NCBI RefSeq assembly: GCF_003111665.1
Contig: NZ_CP022188.1
Location: 310,001-374,000, forward strand
DNA length: 64,000 nucleotides
Direction of reading: 5' to 3'
From: Parazoarcus communis
GTDB lineage: Bacteria > Pseudomonadota > Gammaproteobacteria > Burkholderiales > Rhodocyclaceae
Below are positions 31,645-40,817 of the stretch, piece after piece. The notes beneath the pieces are model-generated. The model was not told where the DNA came from and ran no database searches. It saw nothing but the letters and a program-made list of their open reading frames with translations. A program made the position numbers and the translations under genes. The number at the start of each line of letters is the position of its first letter. Within the stretch, counting starts at the first letter, position 1.

Positions 31645-33837
31645 ATGTCGGGGAAACAGCCGGTCGAGGTTCTGCTACGCCCAGCGGTGGAGCTATACAC
31701 CATCGCGGCGTGTGCAGGCGCCGCGTTTCTGTGCCTGGTGGCCCCATGGTCGCTCGCGCTGAGCCCTTCGATGGGCGTCGGCAGCGCCTTGGCATTCGGT
31801 GCCTACGGCGCGATCCGCTACCGCGATGCCCGCGTCATTCTGCGCTACCGGCACAACATCCGCCGCCTGCCGCGGTACGTGATGACGAGCAAGGACGTGC
31901 CGGTCAGCCAGCAGCGCTTGTTCGTGGGGCGCGGGTTTCTCTGGGAGCAGAAGCACACCCATAGGCTGATGCAGACGTACCGGCCGGAGTTTCGCCGCTA
32001 CGTCGAGCCGACGCCGGCCTACCGGCTGGCCAGGCGCCTGGAGGAACGGCTGGAGTTCGCGCCGTTCCCGCTGTCCCGGCTGCCCGCGCTCACGGGCTGG
32101 GACGTGCCTTTCAACCCCGTGCGCCCGTTGCCGCCTGTCGGCGGCCTGCCGCGCCTGCATGGCATCGAGCCCGACGAGGTGGACGTCAGCCTGCCGCTGG
32201 GGGAGCGCGTCGGACACTCGCTGGTGTTGGGCACCACGCGGGTGGGCAAGACGCGGCTGGCCGAGTTGTTCGTCACGCAGGACATCCGCCGCAAGAACGC
32301 CGCAGGCGAGCACGAGGTCGTGATCGTCATCGACCCCAAGGGGGACGCGGACCTGCTCAAGCGGATGTATGCCGAGGCCCAGCGCGCGGGCCGTGAAGGC
32401 GAGTTTTACGTCTTCCACTTGGGCTGGCCGGACATTTCGGCGCGCTACAACGCGGTGGGCCGCTTCGGCCGCATCAGCGAAGTGGCGACCCGGGTGGCGG
32501 GGCAGCTCTCCGGCGAAGGCAACAGCGCGGCGTTCCGCGAGTTCGCATGGCGCTTCGTGAACATCATTGCCCGCGCCCTGGTGGAGCTGGGGCAGCGCCC
32601 GGACTACATGCTGATCCAGCGGCACGTCATCAACATCGACGCGCTGTTCATCGAGTACGCCCAGCACTACTTCGCCAAGACTGAGCCCAAAGCCTGGGAG
32701 GTGATCGTCCAGATCGAGGCCAAGCTCAACGAGAAGAACATCCCGCGCAACATGATCGGGCGCGAGAAGCGCGTGGTGGCGCTGGAACAGTACCTCTCCC
32801 AGGCCCGCAACTACGACCCGGTTCTCGACGGCCTGCGCTCGGCGGTTCGCTACGACAAGACGTATTTCGACAAGATCGTCGCGTCGTTGCTGCCGCTGCT
32901 GGAGAAGCTCACCAGCGGGAAGATTTCCCAGCTTTTGGCCCCAAATTATTCCGACCTGGCCGACCCGCGCCCGATCTTCGATTGGATGCAGGTCATCCGA
33001 AAGCGCGCAGTCGTCTATGTGGGTCTGGACGCGCTATCCGACGCCGAGGTTGCCGCAGCGGTCGGCAATTCGATGTTCAGCGATCTCGTGTCGGTCGCCG
33101 GGCACATCTACAAGCACGGGATCGACGATGGCCTCCCGGGCGCAACGGCCGGTGCGCGCGTGCCCATCAACGTTCATGCCGATGAATTCAATGAATTGAT
33201 GGGCGATGAATTCATCCCGCTAATCAACAAGGGCGGCGGTGCCGGCCTGCAAGTCACGGCGTACACGCAGACGCTCTCGGACATCGAGGCCCGCATCGGC
33301 AACCGCGCGAAGGCCGGTCAGGTGATCGGTAACTTCAACAACCTGTTCATGCTCAGGGTCAGGGAGACGGCCACGGCCGAACTGCTGACGAGGCAGTTGC
33401 CGAAGGTCGAGGTCTATACCACCACCATCGTCTCCGGCGCGACCGATAGCTCGGACATCCGTGGGGCGACGGATTTCACCAGCAACACGCAGGACCGCAT
33501 CAGCATGTCCAGCGTGCCGATGATCGAGCCGTCGCACGTCGTTGGACTGCCCAAAGGCCAATGCTTCGCGCTGCTGCAGGGCGGCCAGCTTTGGAAGGTA
33601 CGCATGCCGCTGCCGGCGCCGGACCCGGATGAAGTGATGCCGGCGGACCTGCAGCAACTGGCCGGGTACATGCGCCAGAGCTACAGCGAGGCCACGCAGT
33701 GGTGGGAGTTCACCAGCTCGCCGGCCTTGCAGGATGCGGCCTTGCCCGACGACCTGCTGGACGATGCCGCTGCGGCCGAGCCCGACGCGGTGGCCACCGG
33801 CGCCGACGATGGCGCGGGCAACGAGGCCGTGCCATGA
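31645..33837 (+). CDS. traD: Conjugative coupling protein TraD (T4CP)
   Basis: A 730-residue VirD4/TraD-type ATPase of the SXT/TOL branch. Two N-terminal membrane helices anchor it (residues about 15-55). Walker A is LGTTRVGKTRLAEL (about 195-208) and Walker B VVIVIDPKGDADLL. A conserved late segment reads VHADEFNELMGDEFIPLINKGGGAGLQVTAYTQTLSDIEAR, and the tail is acidic. It pumps the relaxase-bound strand through the inner membrane. It ends in an ATGA overlap with TIGR03747. Confidence 0.92.
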   Translation: MSGKQPVEVLLRPAVELYTIAACAGAAFLCLVAPWSLALSPSMGVGSALAFGAYGAIRYRDARVILRYRHNIRRLPRYVMTSKDVPVSQQRLFVGRGFLWEQKHTHRLMQTYRPEFRRYVEPTPAYRLARRLEERLEFAPFPLSRLPALTGWDVPFNPVRPLPPVGGLPRLHGIEPDEVDVSLPLGERVGHSLVLGTTRVGKTRLAELFVTQDIRRKNAAGEHEVVIVIDPKGDADLLKRMYAEAQRAGREGEFYVFHLGWPDISARYNAVGRFGRISEVATRVAGQLSGEGNSAAFREFAWRFVNIIARALVELGQRPDYMLIQRHVINIDALFIEYAQHYFAKTEPKAWEVIVQIEAKLNEKNIPRNMIGREKRVVALEQYLSQARNYDPVLDGLRSAVRYDKTYFDKIVASLLPLLEKLTSGKISQLLAPNYSDLADPRPIFDWMQVIRKRAVVYVGLDALSDAEVAAAVGNSMFSDLVSVAGHIYKHGIDDGLPGATAGARVPINVHADEFNELMGDEFIPLINKGGGAGLQVTAYTQTLSDIEARIGNRAKAGQVIGNFNNLFMLRVRETATAELLTRQLPKVEVYTTTIVSGATDSSDIRGATDFTSNTQDRISMSSVPMIEPSHVVGLPKGQCFALLQGGQLWKVRMPLPAPDPDEVMPADLQQLAGYMRQSYSEATQWWEFTSSPALQDAALPDDLLDDAAAAEPDAVATGADDGAGNEAVP

Positions 33838-34583
33838 AGGATGCCGCCTCGACCGCGCAGCGGGAGCAGAACCAACGCCAAGGCTTGATCGTCGGCACCC
33901 TCACCTTACCGTTCCGGTTACTCGGGGTGCTGATCGGCTCGCTGCTGTTCTCGATCGTGGTGGAGTGCGTCGGCATGCACCTGTTCTGGAAGGACCAGGG
34001 CTGGCGCCACTCCCAGCAGATGCTGCAGTACGAACTCGGGCACCTGTCCAGCCACTTCACGCGCAGCGTGGTCGTACAGGAGCCGGGACGGACGGCGCAC
34101 GAGCTGGTGGACACCGGATACGAATGGGTGTTCGTGCGCTCGGGGCTGCTGGAGCACATGAGCCAGACCGCCGAGCGCGCCCGAGCGCCCAGCCACGGGC
34201 AGACCCACAACTTCCGCTACTGGATCAGCCAGGTCTATGTCTGGACCGAGAGCTACCTGATCGCTGCGGCCTTCACGACGCTCACCTTCCTGGTGCGCCT
34301 GCTGGTCTTGGTGCTCACGCTGCCGCTGATCCTCACGGCGGCATTCGTCGGCCTGATTGACGGCCTGGTGCGACGGGATGTGCGCCGGTTCGGCGCGGGC
34401 CGCGAATCCGGCTTCATCTACCACCGCGCGAAGGCCAGCCTGATGCCGTTGGCCGTGCTGCCTTGGGTCACCTATCTCGCTCTGCCCATATCGGTGCATC
34501 CTCTGGTCATCCTGCTGCCCAGCGCGGCGTTGCTGGGGATGGCAGTTAGCCTGACCGCAGGCAGCTTCAAGAAGTACTTATGA
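33834..34583 (+). CDS. TIGR03747 family ICE membrane protein
   Basis: A 249-residue polytopic protein with four hydrophobic helices: around 20-45, 135-165, 170-185 and 210-235. The periplasmic part between the first and second has WKDQGWRHSQQMLQYELGHLSSHFTRSVV. TIGR03747 proteins always follow traD in this system. Normally the RAQPRD gene comes next; here a 7.5-kb cargo patch intervenes. Likely part of the inner-membrane platform (inference). Confidence 0.83.
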   Translation: MKDAASTAQREQNQRQGLIVGTLTLPFRLLGVLIGSLLFSIVVECVGMHLFWKDQGWRHSQQMLQYELGHLSSHFTRSVVVQEPGRTAHELVDTGYEWVFVRSGLLEHMSQTAERARAPSHGQTHNFRYWISQVYVWTESYLIAAAFTTLTFLVRLLVLVLTLPLILTAAFVGLIDGLVRRDVRRFGAGRESGFIYHRAKASLMPLAVLPWVTYLALPISVHPLVILLPSAALLGMAVSLTAGSFKKYL

Positions 34584-34623
34584 GGTGACACGGGCGGCAC
34601 TGCTCTGCAAAGCCGTGTGCCGT

Positions 34624-37248
34624 TCATCGGTTCTGCAGGGTATCAAGAGCAGCATCCAACGCCGTAACCGCCTCGACGACCGTTCTTACCGTCGCCCGAT
34701 CGAACTCATGATCGCGCTGAGCGTCGTGCACACCGCTATTGAGGTAACCCCATTCAATACTCGTACCGCTGACATTGAGCAGCCTGACCAACGCCCCCAC
34801 GGCATCCGGCGCACCCGCGTGTTGCGCCGCGATACGCTCGACGGCCGACCGCAACTTGGTGCATTTATTGTTCAGCTCCCAAGGCGCGCGGGGCCCGCTC
34901 AGCTTGATGTCGATCCGGCCGTCCGTCCGCCGACCCAGCCACGTCCACAGGCGGTCCGTCAGACTCTCCAGCGCCGGCCGGGCCTGACGCAGTGCCTCGC
35001 GTTTCTCGTCAGCCGCCAACGCCTGCTGGGCCAGAAGAACATAGTTCTTCGCTGGCGGGTCGCTGTCGACCCGCAGTTCGTGCTCTCCCTGATGCGGGAG
35101 AAACTTGTAGCGCTTGATGGCGCCAGCGCGCCGGGCGCCCAGCTCCTGCTGGATGCGATGCAGGAATTCCTCGGCGTGCGAGGTGAGGATGACCTGCTTA
35201 CCGTCGAGCAGGCCATCCTCGAAGAAGGTGCGCCAGATGCCGTCGCGGTGGTCATCGTCGATCGCATTGACGACGTCATCAAAGATGACGACGGGACAAC
35301 CCTGCGCGATATTTTTGGCGAGTAGTATCGCCAGGCCGAGGCACTTGATGTGCCCCTCGCTGAACACGATTAGCGCGTCGTAACGGACACCCGGCTCCCC
35401 AGCGAACTCCACCTCGATCTTGCCGTTCTCGGCCACTGGCAGCCACAGCGCGTGCAGCAGATCGCCGGGCGGATCGGCCCGGTTGAATGCGTTGTAGAGC
35501 TGGCGCGCTTGCTCTCCCAGCCCTTGGAGCAGCACACCTGGAAGTGCGGCAAGGTAGGCCTGAATCTCGGGCAAAAAGCCGTCGTAGGCAACCTTGACCC
35601 GCTGATGGTGCGCCACCACCGCCACTTCCGCAGCAACGACCTCGATCAGTTCGCGGTTCGCCTCGTCGAACTGGGCGACGGTCTGGCGGGCAGTGGCCAG
35701 ATCCTGATCGGCCGCCCCCCGCAAGGTGCGCAGTCGTTGGACCTCCAACTGGTGCTGCTGTAGGCCATCTCGCTCCTGTGCCAATGCGCCGCGCTGGGCA
35801 TGCACTTCCCGCGCCTGCGCGTCGACCCCTTCAATGATCTCGGCGATCCGCAGCAGAGCGTTCCAGGCACGTCGATCTCCATCGACCCAGGCACCAAGCC
35901 AATTGCCGGCCGCAGTGGGAGGCAGCAGCGGCAGGCCAGCACCCTGTGATTCGGCCGGACAGGCAACGGCACCCGCCGTTACCACGCGGCGCATCTCCTC
36001 CCACAGAACTCGGACCGCCTCGCTCAACTGCGTGCGATGTCCGGTCTCCTGCTGTTGGAGGGCAGCCAGTTGAGCAAGCTGCTCCAGGCCCGCGCGTGCC
36101 TTCGCGAACGGATCCTGCGCCACAGCGGCCAGTGCAGTTCCACAGGCGGGGCAAGCCGTCGCCCCGTCCGCCAGCGCCAACACGGCCTCGTAGAGCTTCG
36201 CGTATGACACCTCGCCGGCGCGGGCGGCAAGCTGCCCGGAAGACGCCCGCCACAGTCCCTGGATCCGATAAGCCTCTGCCAGCAACGCCTGCAGACGGGC
36301 CTGCGTCACTTCATAAATGGCAGGCGGGTTGGCGTCCAGTTGTGCCTGGACGTACGGCAGCCGCCCTTGTTGCTGCGGTGTGCCGAGCAGCCAGTCGACG
36401 CAGGCCTGGTAGGTCGCGCCAGGCCACATGCGCTGCGCCAAGGCCTGCTCTAGGGCCTCGACCGCAGCAATCTTCTGCGGATAGGCGGCGATCGTCTGCT
36501 CGGAGTTCGCCAACTGTACGCGGCGTTGTGCCAGCTGCGCAGCTTGGACACCGGTGAGCATCAGGTCCTGATCAAGCAAAGGGTTGAAGCCCCGCACGAA
36601 TTCGCTGAACTGGTCCACGCCGAACAGGGTTGCGATCAGTTGCCGCTGGTCGCCCGGCGTCCGCGCGGCGATGCGGGCGAAGTCGTCAAGGCGGTTCTTC
36701 TCGATGAAGCAGAAGCGGTATTCGGCTTCATCTGGCTGGACGGCCTGGGGCTGGTCTTCCGCCCGGGACGATAGGACAGGCGCGACATGACGGCGCAGGC
36801 GAGCGTTGTTGCAGTACGTCCGCTGGTCGACCCGCTTGGCCTGCGCTTCGCTGATCGAACCGAGCATCGCCACTTCCAAGGCTTCGCAGAAGCTGCTCTT
36901 GCCGGTGCCGTTGGCACCGTAGACCAAGGTGATGTCATGGCTGAGGTCGAACGTCTCCTGCCGCATGAATCCTCGAAACGGCCCGACTTCGAGCTGGTGC
37001 AGTCGCCCGAGCGCCGGCCCGTTTTCGGGGCCGCGCGCGTCCCCGTTGTAGGCGACAGGCATCTGCGCCAGATGCGCGATGGCCAGCGGCGCCAAGCGCG
37101 TGGAGCGCCCCCGGCGTGCAGCACCGACCTCGGCCAGTGGCTGCAGGTGATCGAGCACCAGGTGCGCCAGCCGGCGCACGTCGTCGTGCACGTGCCGCTG
37201 CGCCAAGTGCGCTAGGAACCGGTGGTACTCCGAACGTATGCTTGCCAC
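34624..37248 (-). CDS. SMC/RecF-like ATPase with zinc hook (candidate CBASS- or Lamassu-like component)
   Basis: An 874-residue protein. An ~85-residue helical N-terminal extension precedes an ABC-type ATPase: Walker A VYGANGTGKSSFCEALE (about 110-126), a signature-like VFSEGHIKCLGLAILLA, and Walker B CPVVIFDDVVNAIDDD near the C-terminal third, then LTSHAEEFL. Between the halves are long coiled coils meeting at a CPACG zinc hook (about residue 380). A ~150-residue C-terminal domain (DRLWTWLGRRTDGRIDIKL onward) is not recognised. RloC, LmuB and Rad50-like proteins share this plan. It is the last gene of the CBASS-like operon, nine bases after DUF6602. Confidence 0.72.
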   Translation of the reverse strand: MASIRSEYHRFLAHLAQRHVHDDVRRLAHLVLDHLQPLAEVGAARRGRSTRLAPLAIAHLAQMPVAYNGDARGPENGPALGRLHQLEVGPFRGFMRQETFDLSHDITLVYGANGTGKSSFCEALEVAMLGSISEAQAKRVDQRTYCNNARLRRHVAPVLSSRAEDQPQAVQPDEAEYRFCFIEKNRLDDFARIAARTPGDQRQLIATLFGVDQFSEFVRGFNPLLDQDLMLTGVQAAQLAQRRVQLANSEQTIAAYPQKIAAVEALEQALAQRMWPGATYQACVDWLLGTPQQQGRLPYVQAQLDANPPAIYEVTQARLQALLAEAYRIQGLWRASSGQLAARAGEVSYAKLYEAVLALADGATACPACGTALAAVAQDPFAKARAGLEQLAQLAALQQQETGHRTQLSEAVRVLWEEMRRVVTAGAVACPAESQGAGLPLLPPTAAGNWLGAWVDGDRRAWNALLRIAEIIEGVDAQAREVHAQRGALAQERDGLQQHQLEVQRLRTLRGAADQDLATARQTVAQFDEANRELIEVVAAEVAVVAHHQRVKVAYDGFLPEIQAYLAALPGVLLQGLGEQARQLYNAFNRADPPGDLLHALWLPVAENGKIEVEFAGEPGVRYDALIVFSEGHIKCLGLAILLAKNIAQGCPVVIFDDVVNAIDDDHRDGIWRTFFEDGLLDGKQVILTSHAEEFLHRIQQELGARRAGAIKRYKFLPHQGEHELRVDSDPPAKNYVLLAQQALAADEKREALRQARPALESLTDRLWTWLGRRTDGRIDIKLSGPRAPWELNNKCTKLRSAVERIAAQHAGAPDAVGALVRLLNVSGTSIEWGYLNSGVHDAQRDHEFDRATVRTVVEAVTALDAALDTLQNR

Positions 37249-37257
37249 AGCGACCCC

Positions 37258-37983
37258 TCACTTGGTCAACCACTGACCGTAAGCCTCCACATCGATCATG
37301 GGGACCGTTCCACTGAACTGAAGCTGCGCGATCAGCTTGAAAAGAAACGCGGTCGCCGGCTTGTTTTCGTTGGTGTAGCTGTACGCGCCGCTGGCTTGGT
37401 CATAGAAAAAGTGCCCGTGGGCGGCAACGCATCCGATGTCCAGACGCCCCTCGGTGAGGTTTGCGTTCAGCGCCTTGTCCATGGATGGGCCCAATGCTGG
37501 ACTCCATTCGCTCTCGAAGGTGAGCAAGCCACCCAGAATCGGAATCAACGGCTTCGCTGGGTAGGTCCCGCCAGCGTGCGGGATCGGCAGGCTCGTGCGG
37601 TGCAGCCTGCGCACACTGGCGACCTTCTCCTGGGCATAGGCCACAAGCCCCGCGTCAGCCGTCTGCTTGGCCTCGAACACGGCGTACACGCTTTCGGCTG
37701 GGATGATCGTCTCGTTCTCGTAGGTGAAGATAAAAGGCGAATATTGCCGATCAAACACCACCACATCGATCTGCTGGCTGAAGTTCCCCAGGCTGTCCAC
37801 CACATGCGCCTTGGCCGCCTGGTACCGTTTGGGCAGATAGGTATCCAGCATGTCGATCCAGACGTTCTCGCTCGCATCCCCCTTCGTGCCCGGGTGACCG
37901 AAGGTCTTGCGTACTACGGACAGGCGCTGCTGGATGTCCTCGTGCAAGGACGACAAGAGTTGGGAAAGCGACCACTGGGACAT
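37258..37983 (-). CDS. DUF6602 protein with PD-(D/E)XK-like nuclease motif (candidate effector)
   Basis: A 241-residue soluble protein. Within the first 110 residues the pattern GTKGDASE (Glu39), then QIDVVVFD (Asp73), then YAVFEAK (Glu104 and Lys106) matches the PD-(D/E)XK nuclease layout E...D...ExK. The remainder (LGGLLTFESEW, IGCVAAHGHFFYD, TAFLFKLIAQL) is beta/alpha. I recognise it as DUF6602-like. It lies 36 bases after the CD-NTase, where CBASS operons usually keep the effector (often NucC, which is absent). That it cuts DNA on a nucleotide signal is a hypothesis. Confidence 0.6.
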   Translation of the reverse strand: MSQWSLSQLLSSLHEDIQQRLSVVRKTFGHPGTKGDASENVWIDMLDTYLPKRYQAAKAHVVDSLGNFSQQIDVVVFDRQYSPFIFTYENETIIPAESVYAVFEAKQTADAGLVAYAQEKVASVRRLHRTSLPIPHAGGTYPAKPLIPILGGLLTFESEWSPALGPSMDKALNANLTEGRLDIGCVAAHGHFFYDQASGAYSYTNENKPATAFLFKLIAQLQFSGTVPMIDVEAYGQWLTK

Positions 37984-38019
37984 GTTGTACCTCGATTGGA
38001 CGTATGGCAGCCGACGGGG

Positions 38020-38922
38020 TCAGGAAAGCGGGAACTTGGGGCCAAACAGCGCACGCCAGGCTCGAAGCGCTTCGAGATTGCGACCGCGACGCGCGTGGTC
38101 GATGGCGACACTTGCGTCCTGGCTCGCTTGCGACAGCAGTTGCTGCGCGCGCTGCTTGCGCGCAGCGTCCATGTCGTTGCTGATCGCCGGCCCGAGGCCG
38201 GCCGGGTCAGGCCACTCGTCATGGACACGATCAGCGAGCGTGGCAAAGAATGACTGGATCTCGCGATCGAACGATCCACCCCAGCCGCCGTAGAGACATT
38301 CCAGTGCCATCACCTCGATAAGGAATGAGGGCTTCACCGGCTTCTGATCGCCGTGCTTGGGATTGTTGTTCCAGTACTTCACCATGCGCACGAGACCTTT
38401 CCACTCATTGCCATAGGCTTGGTGCGCTGCGGTCGCCTTGTCCTTATGGATCTCCGGGTCCGTCTTGATCCACTTTCCGGACGCCGAATCGGGGATCTCA
38501 TACTGGTCGCCGGTGTCGAATGCGGGCACCGCATCCACGCTGACCACCCGGTAGTCCGTGTTGTCCTCCGCGTCGATGTGAACACCGAAATCCACGTTGA
38601 TCGAGCGCGCCTGTTTGCGCACGGCTGCCGAACCGTATTTCTCCACCAATGCAGAGTGGAAATCATCCAGCACTACCGATGCGGCCTTGCCGTGGTAATG
38701 CTTCTCCGAGTCCTTCAGCACGAAGAAGATGTCGATATCCTTGAGCGGCTTCGTCTTCGTGTATCGAGCATAGGAGCCGGTCAGGAAGCTGCGCGCAATA
38801 CCGAATTTCGTCTGCAGGTAGTCTCGCACTTCGTTCTGGCGCTGCGAGGCATTCTTCTGCTCGCGCTCGTTGAGTTCCAGGCGCGACTTGAACTTGCGAA
38901 AAGCTTCATCGATCGACAGCAT
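38020..38922 (-). CDS. CD-NTase (CBASS oligonucleotide cyclase)
   Basis: A 300-residue cGAS/DncV-like nucleotidyltransferase. The catalytic motif is [24 protein letters not shown] (GS at 49-50, Asp62 and Asp64), with a third acidic residue likely at Asp111 in [10 protein letters not shown]. The C-terminal helical part includes the conserved [13 protein letters not shown] and FLIEVMALE stretches of CBASS cyclases. The ATG at 38922 overlaps the HORMA stop (ATGA), so a longer N-terminal reading is rejected. It should make a cyclic oligonucleotide second messenger when activated by the HORMA/TRIP13 pair. Confidence 0.85.
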   Translation of the reverse strand: MLSIDEAFRKFKSRLELNEREQKNASQRQNEVRDYLQTKFGIARSFLTGSYARYTKTKPLKDIDIFFVLKDSEKHYHGKAASVVLDDFHSALVEKYGSAAVRKQARSINVDFGVHIDAEDNTDYRVVSVDAVPAFDTGDQYEIPDSASGKWIKTDPEIHKDKATAAHQAYGNEWKGLVRMVKYWNNNPKHGDQKPVKPSFLIEVMALECLYGGWGGSFDREIQSFFATLADRVHDEWPDPAGLGPAISNDMDAARKQRAQQLLSQASQDASVAIDHARRGRNLEALRAWRALFGPKFPLS

Positions 38923-39422
38923 CAGCGTTGCCTCCAATATCCAGCCTGACCCGCCAGGCCGCTGTGTTCCACAGTCGAGCCCAGGCTCTGCTTGACCATC
39001 CCATCCGTCGAGCGATAGCTTCCTTTGCTCCACCCATCCACGTCAGGCCGCCCGGGCTTTGTATCAAGCATGACTTTGTACTTAGCCTGCGATGGCAACA
39101 GCCCAGCCTTCTTGATCGCGTATTTCAACTGCTCGGTATCTGTCCAGAAGCTGCCGTCGCCATCGGACCACCCATACACGATGTCGATATCCCATCGGGT
39201 CACAAGCTTGTCGGTTGCCGGGTTGTAGATCTCCAGAATCACCTTGCGCAGATCACCGGTCCCGAGCCACGTCTTGATGGCTCGGGTATTGCTCTCCCAG
39301 CGATCCGCAAAGTGCTCAGGGTCCAGCCCACTGAGCAGGATGATGTCTTTCAAGCTCTTGAGGATGTTGTCGGTCACATAGGTAACCGAGTGCGTGTACG
39401 AGTAGGTGGCGACGGTGCTCAT
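38922..39422 (-). CDS. Bacterial HORMA domain protein of CBASS
   Basis: A 166-residue protein beginning [42 protein letters not shown]. The opening helix followed by a strand-rich core ([28 protein letters not shown]) and a C-terminal segment with [29 protein letters not shown] match bacterial HORMA proteins, whose C-terminal seatbelt closes round a peptide. ATGA overlaps on both sides fix its limits. In type III CBASS, closed HORMA activates the CD-NTase and TRIP13 reopens it. Confidence 0.75.
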   Translation of the reverse strand: MSTVATYSYTHSVTYVTDNILKSLKDIILLSGLDPEHFADRWESNTRAIKTWLGTGDLRKVILEIYNPATDKLVTRWDIDIVYGWSDGDGSFWTDTEQLKYAIKKAGLLPSQAKYKVMLDTKPGRPDVDGWSKGSYRSTDGMVKQSLGSTVEHSGLAGQAGYWRQR

Positions 39423-39889
39423 GACTTGAGGAAACCTCCGAGGTCGAGCGACAGCGCTTGCCCAGCATCGTCCTGCGCCTGCGTGGCAATTCCTTGGCTC
39501 AAGTCCCGTGCAATGATGCGAGAACAGTGCTTTTTGAGCGCGGTTTGCACCCAGCCGAGCTGCTCCTTCGGACACGGCAGCGAGACTCCCCAGTCTCCCT
39601 TCAACGGCTCGAACCCCAAGACTTCTTCGTTGGCATCATCACCATCGATCGCGTCTTCGTCGAAGAGGCAGTAGATCCTGGTCCGTGGTCCATCGCATGT
39701 CGCAACGATGGGCGCGCTCTTGGGTGCCTGGTCGGCGATCAAGCTGGCGGCCACGCCCGCCACGGCCCTGAGTTCAGAGCGAGCCGTGCCGTCCTTGCCC
39801 TGAGTGAGCAGTTCGACAATGGCATCCCACGTCTGCAACGCATCGCGGTGCGGCGAACTGCGAAACGTCCGGCTGACAACGGTGGTCAT
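39419..39889 (-). CDS. Second small HORMA-like (HORMA3-type) protein
   Basis: A 156-residue protein beginning [30 protein letters not shown]. An N-terminal helix, a strand core ([28 protein letters not shown]) and an amphipathic C-terminus ([19 protein letters not shown]) fit the small second HORMA-like partner found beside HORMA2 in some type III CBASS operons. Similarity to the first HORMA is not obvious by eye. It overlaps both neighbours by ATGA. The family call rests mainly on position. Confidence 0.55.
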   Translation of the reverse strand: MTTVVSRTFRSSPHRDALQTWDAIVELLTQGKDGTARSELRAVAGVAASLIADQAPKSAPIVATCDGPRTRIYCLFDEDAIDGDDANEEVLGFEPLKGDWGVSLPCPKEQLGWVQTALKKHCSRIIARDLSQGIATQAQDDAGQALSLDLGGFLKS

Positions 39890-40800
39890 TTTTGCTTCCC
39901 TCCTTGAAGGCGCATTTGCTTTGCCTGTCGTATCGCACTGCGCAGGTGCTCTACGGAAAGCTTGTTCGGATCGATAGCCACTTGCGGGTCGGCCGCGAGG
40001 GCGTTGGCTACGACCTTGCGAATGGCCCGACCATCCAATCCGACGCACTCGCCAGCACACGCGTCGAACTGGTGAGCCGAGGAAAGCTTGCCAATCCCCG
40101 GAAATGTCTTTGCCAGGCCATTCAGGCAGTCCACCAGGATCTGCTTGCAGGCATCCTTGCCGGGCAGTGGCACCTCCATCACCATGTCGCAACGAGACAG
40201 GAAGGCACTGTCGACGGCCTGTGGGAAGTTGCTGGTGGCCACGAACAGCAGATGCGGGTTGCGTTCGGCCAACATGTCCAACTGCACCAACACCGCATCG
40301 GTGGCCCGGTGCACATCAACCGGGTTGGCTTCCAGGCTGAGCTTGGCTCGATCAGCCGCAAGCGTTTCGACCTCGTCCAGAAGGACGATCGTCGGGCCCG
40401 CCGCTGCGGATTCTGCGATCGATTGCGAGAACAGGTCTGCCACGGCGCGTTGAGTCTTTCCCATTGCAGAGCTCGTCAGCGTGTGAGGCTCCACTTCCAG
40501 CAATCGAAACTTCGCAGAAGAAAAAGATTCGGCCACACGATGCGCCAAGCCCCGTGCCAAGGAGGTCTTCCCAGTCCCCGGTGGGCCGACCAACAAGATC
40601 ACGCCGTGCAGGGGGAGTACCGTGCGCTCCACCTTGGGGCGCACCGTGAAGTTGACGATCGCTTGTGACAGCAACTGTTTTTTGATGGCTTCGTCCATCA
40701 CGATCGAATCCCACAAGTCACCCAGCGACTTGTCCGGCAGCTTCCAGCTTCGATGGATGCCTTTCGGCAAAGTGGCGTCTGATGAAGGATTCTTGGTCAT
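39886..40800 (-). CDS. TRIP13-like AAA+ ATPase of CBASS
   Basis: A 304-residue AAA+ protein. Walker A is LLVGPPGTGKTSLARGLA (about 70-87), Walker B IVLLDEVETLA, sensor 1 FVATSNFPQAVDSAFLSRCD with the arginine finger region, and sensor 2 in LDGRAIRKVVANAL. This is the Pch2/TRIP13 branch, which unfolds the HORMA N-terminus. It is the first CBASS gene, 17 bases after the PIN gene, and overlaps the next by ATGA. It probably keeps HORMA open and cyclase silent without infection. Confidence 0.83.
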   Translation of the reverse strand: MTKNPSSDATLPKGIHRSWKLPDKSLGDLWDSIVMDEAIKKQLLSQAIVNFTVRPKVERTVLPLHGVILLVGPPGTGKTSLARGLAHRVAESFSSAKFRLLEVEPHTLTSSAMGKTQRAVADLFSQSIAESAAAGPTIVLLDEVETLAADRAKLSLEANPVDVHRATDAVLVQLDMLAERNPHLLFVATSNFPQAVDSAFLSRCDMVMEVPLPGKDACKQILVDCLNGLAKTFPGIGKLSSAHQFDACAGECVGLDGRAIRKVVANALAADPQVAIDPNKLSVEHLRSAIRQAKQMRLQGGKQK

Positions 40801-40817
40801 CCGTGGCTCTCGGCGGG

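Noticed and set aside
39419..40192. Longer N-terminal reading of the HORMA3-like gene from 40192
   Set aside because: It would lie inside the TRIP13 gene; the ATG at 39889 overlaps the TRIP13 stop (ATGA) and gives the small-protein size expected.
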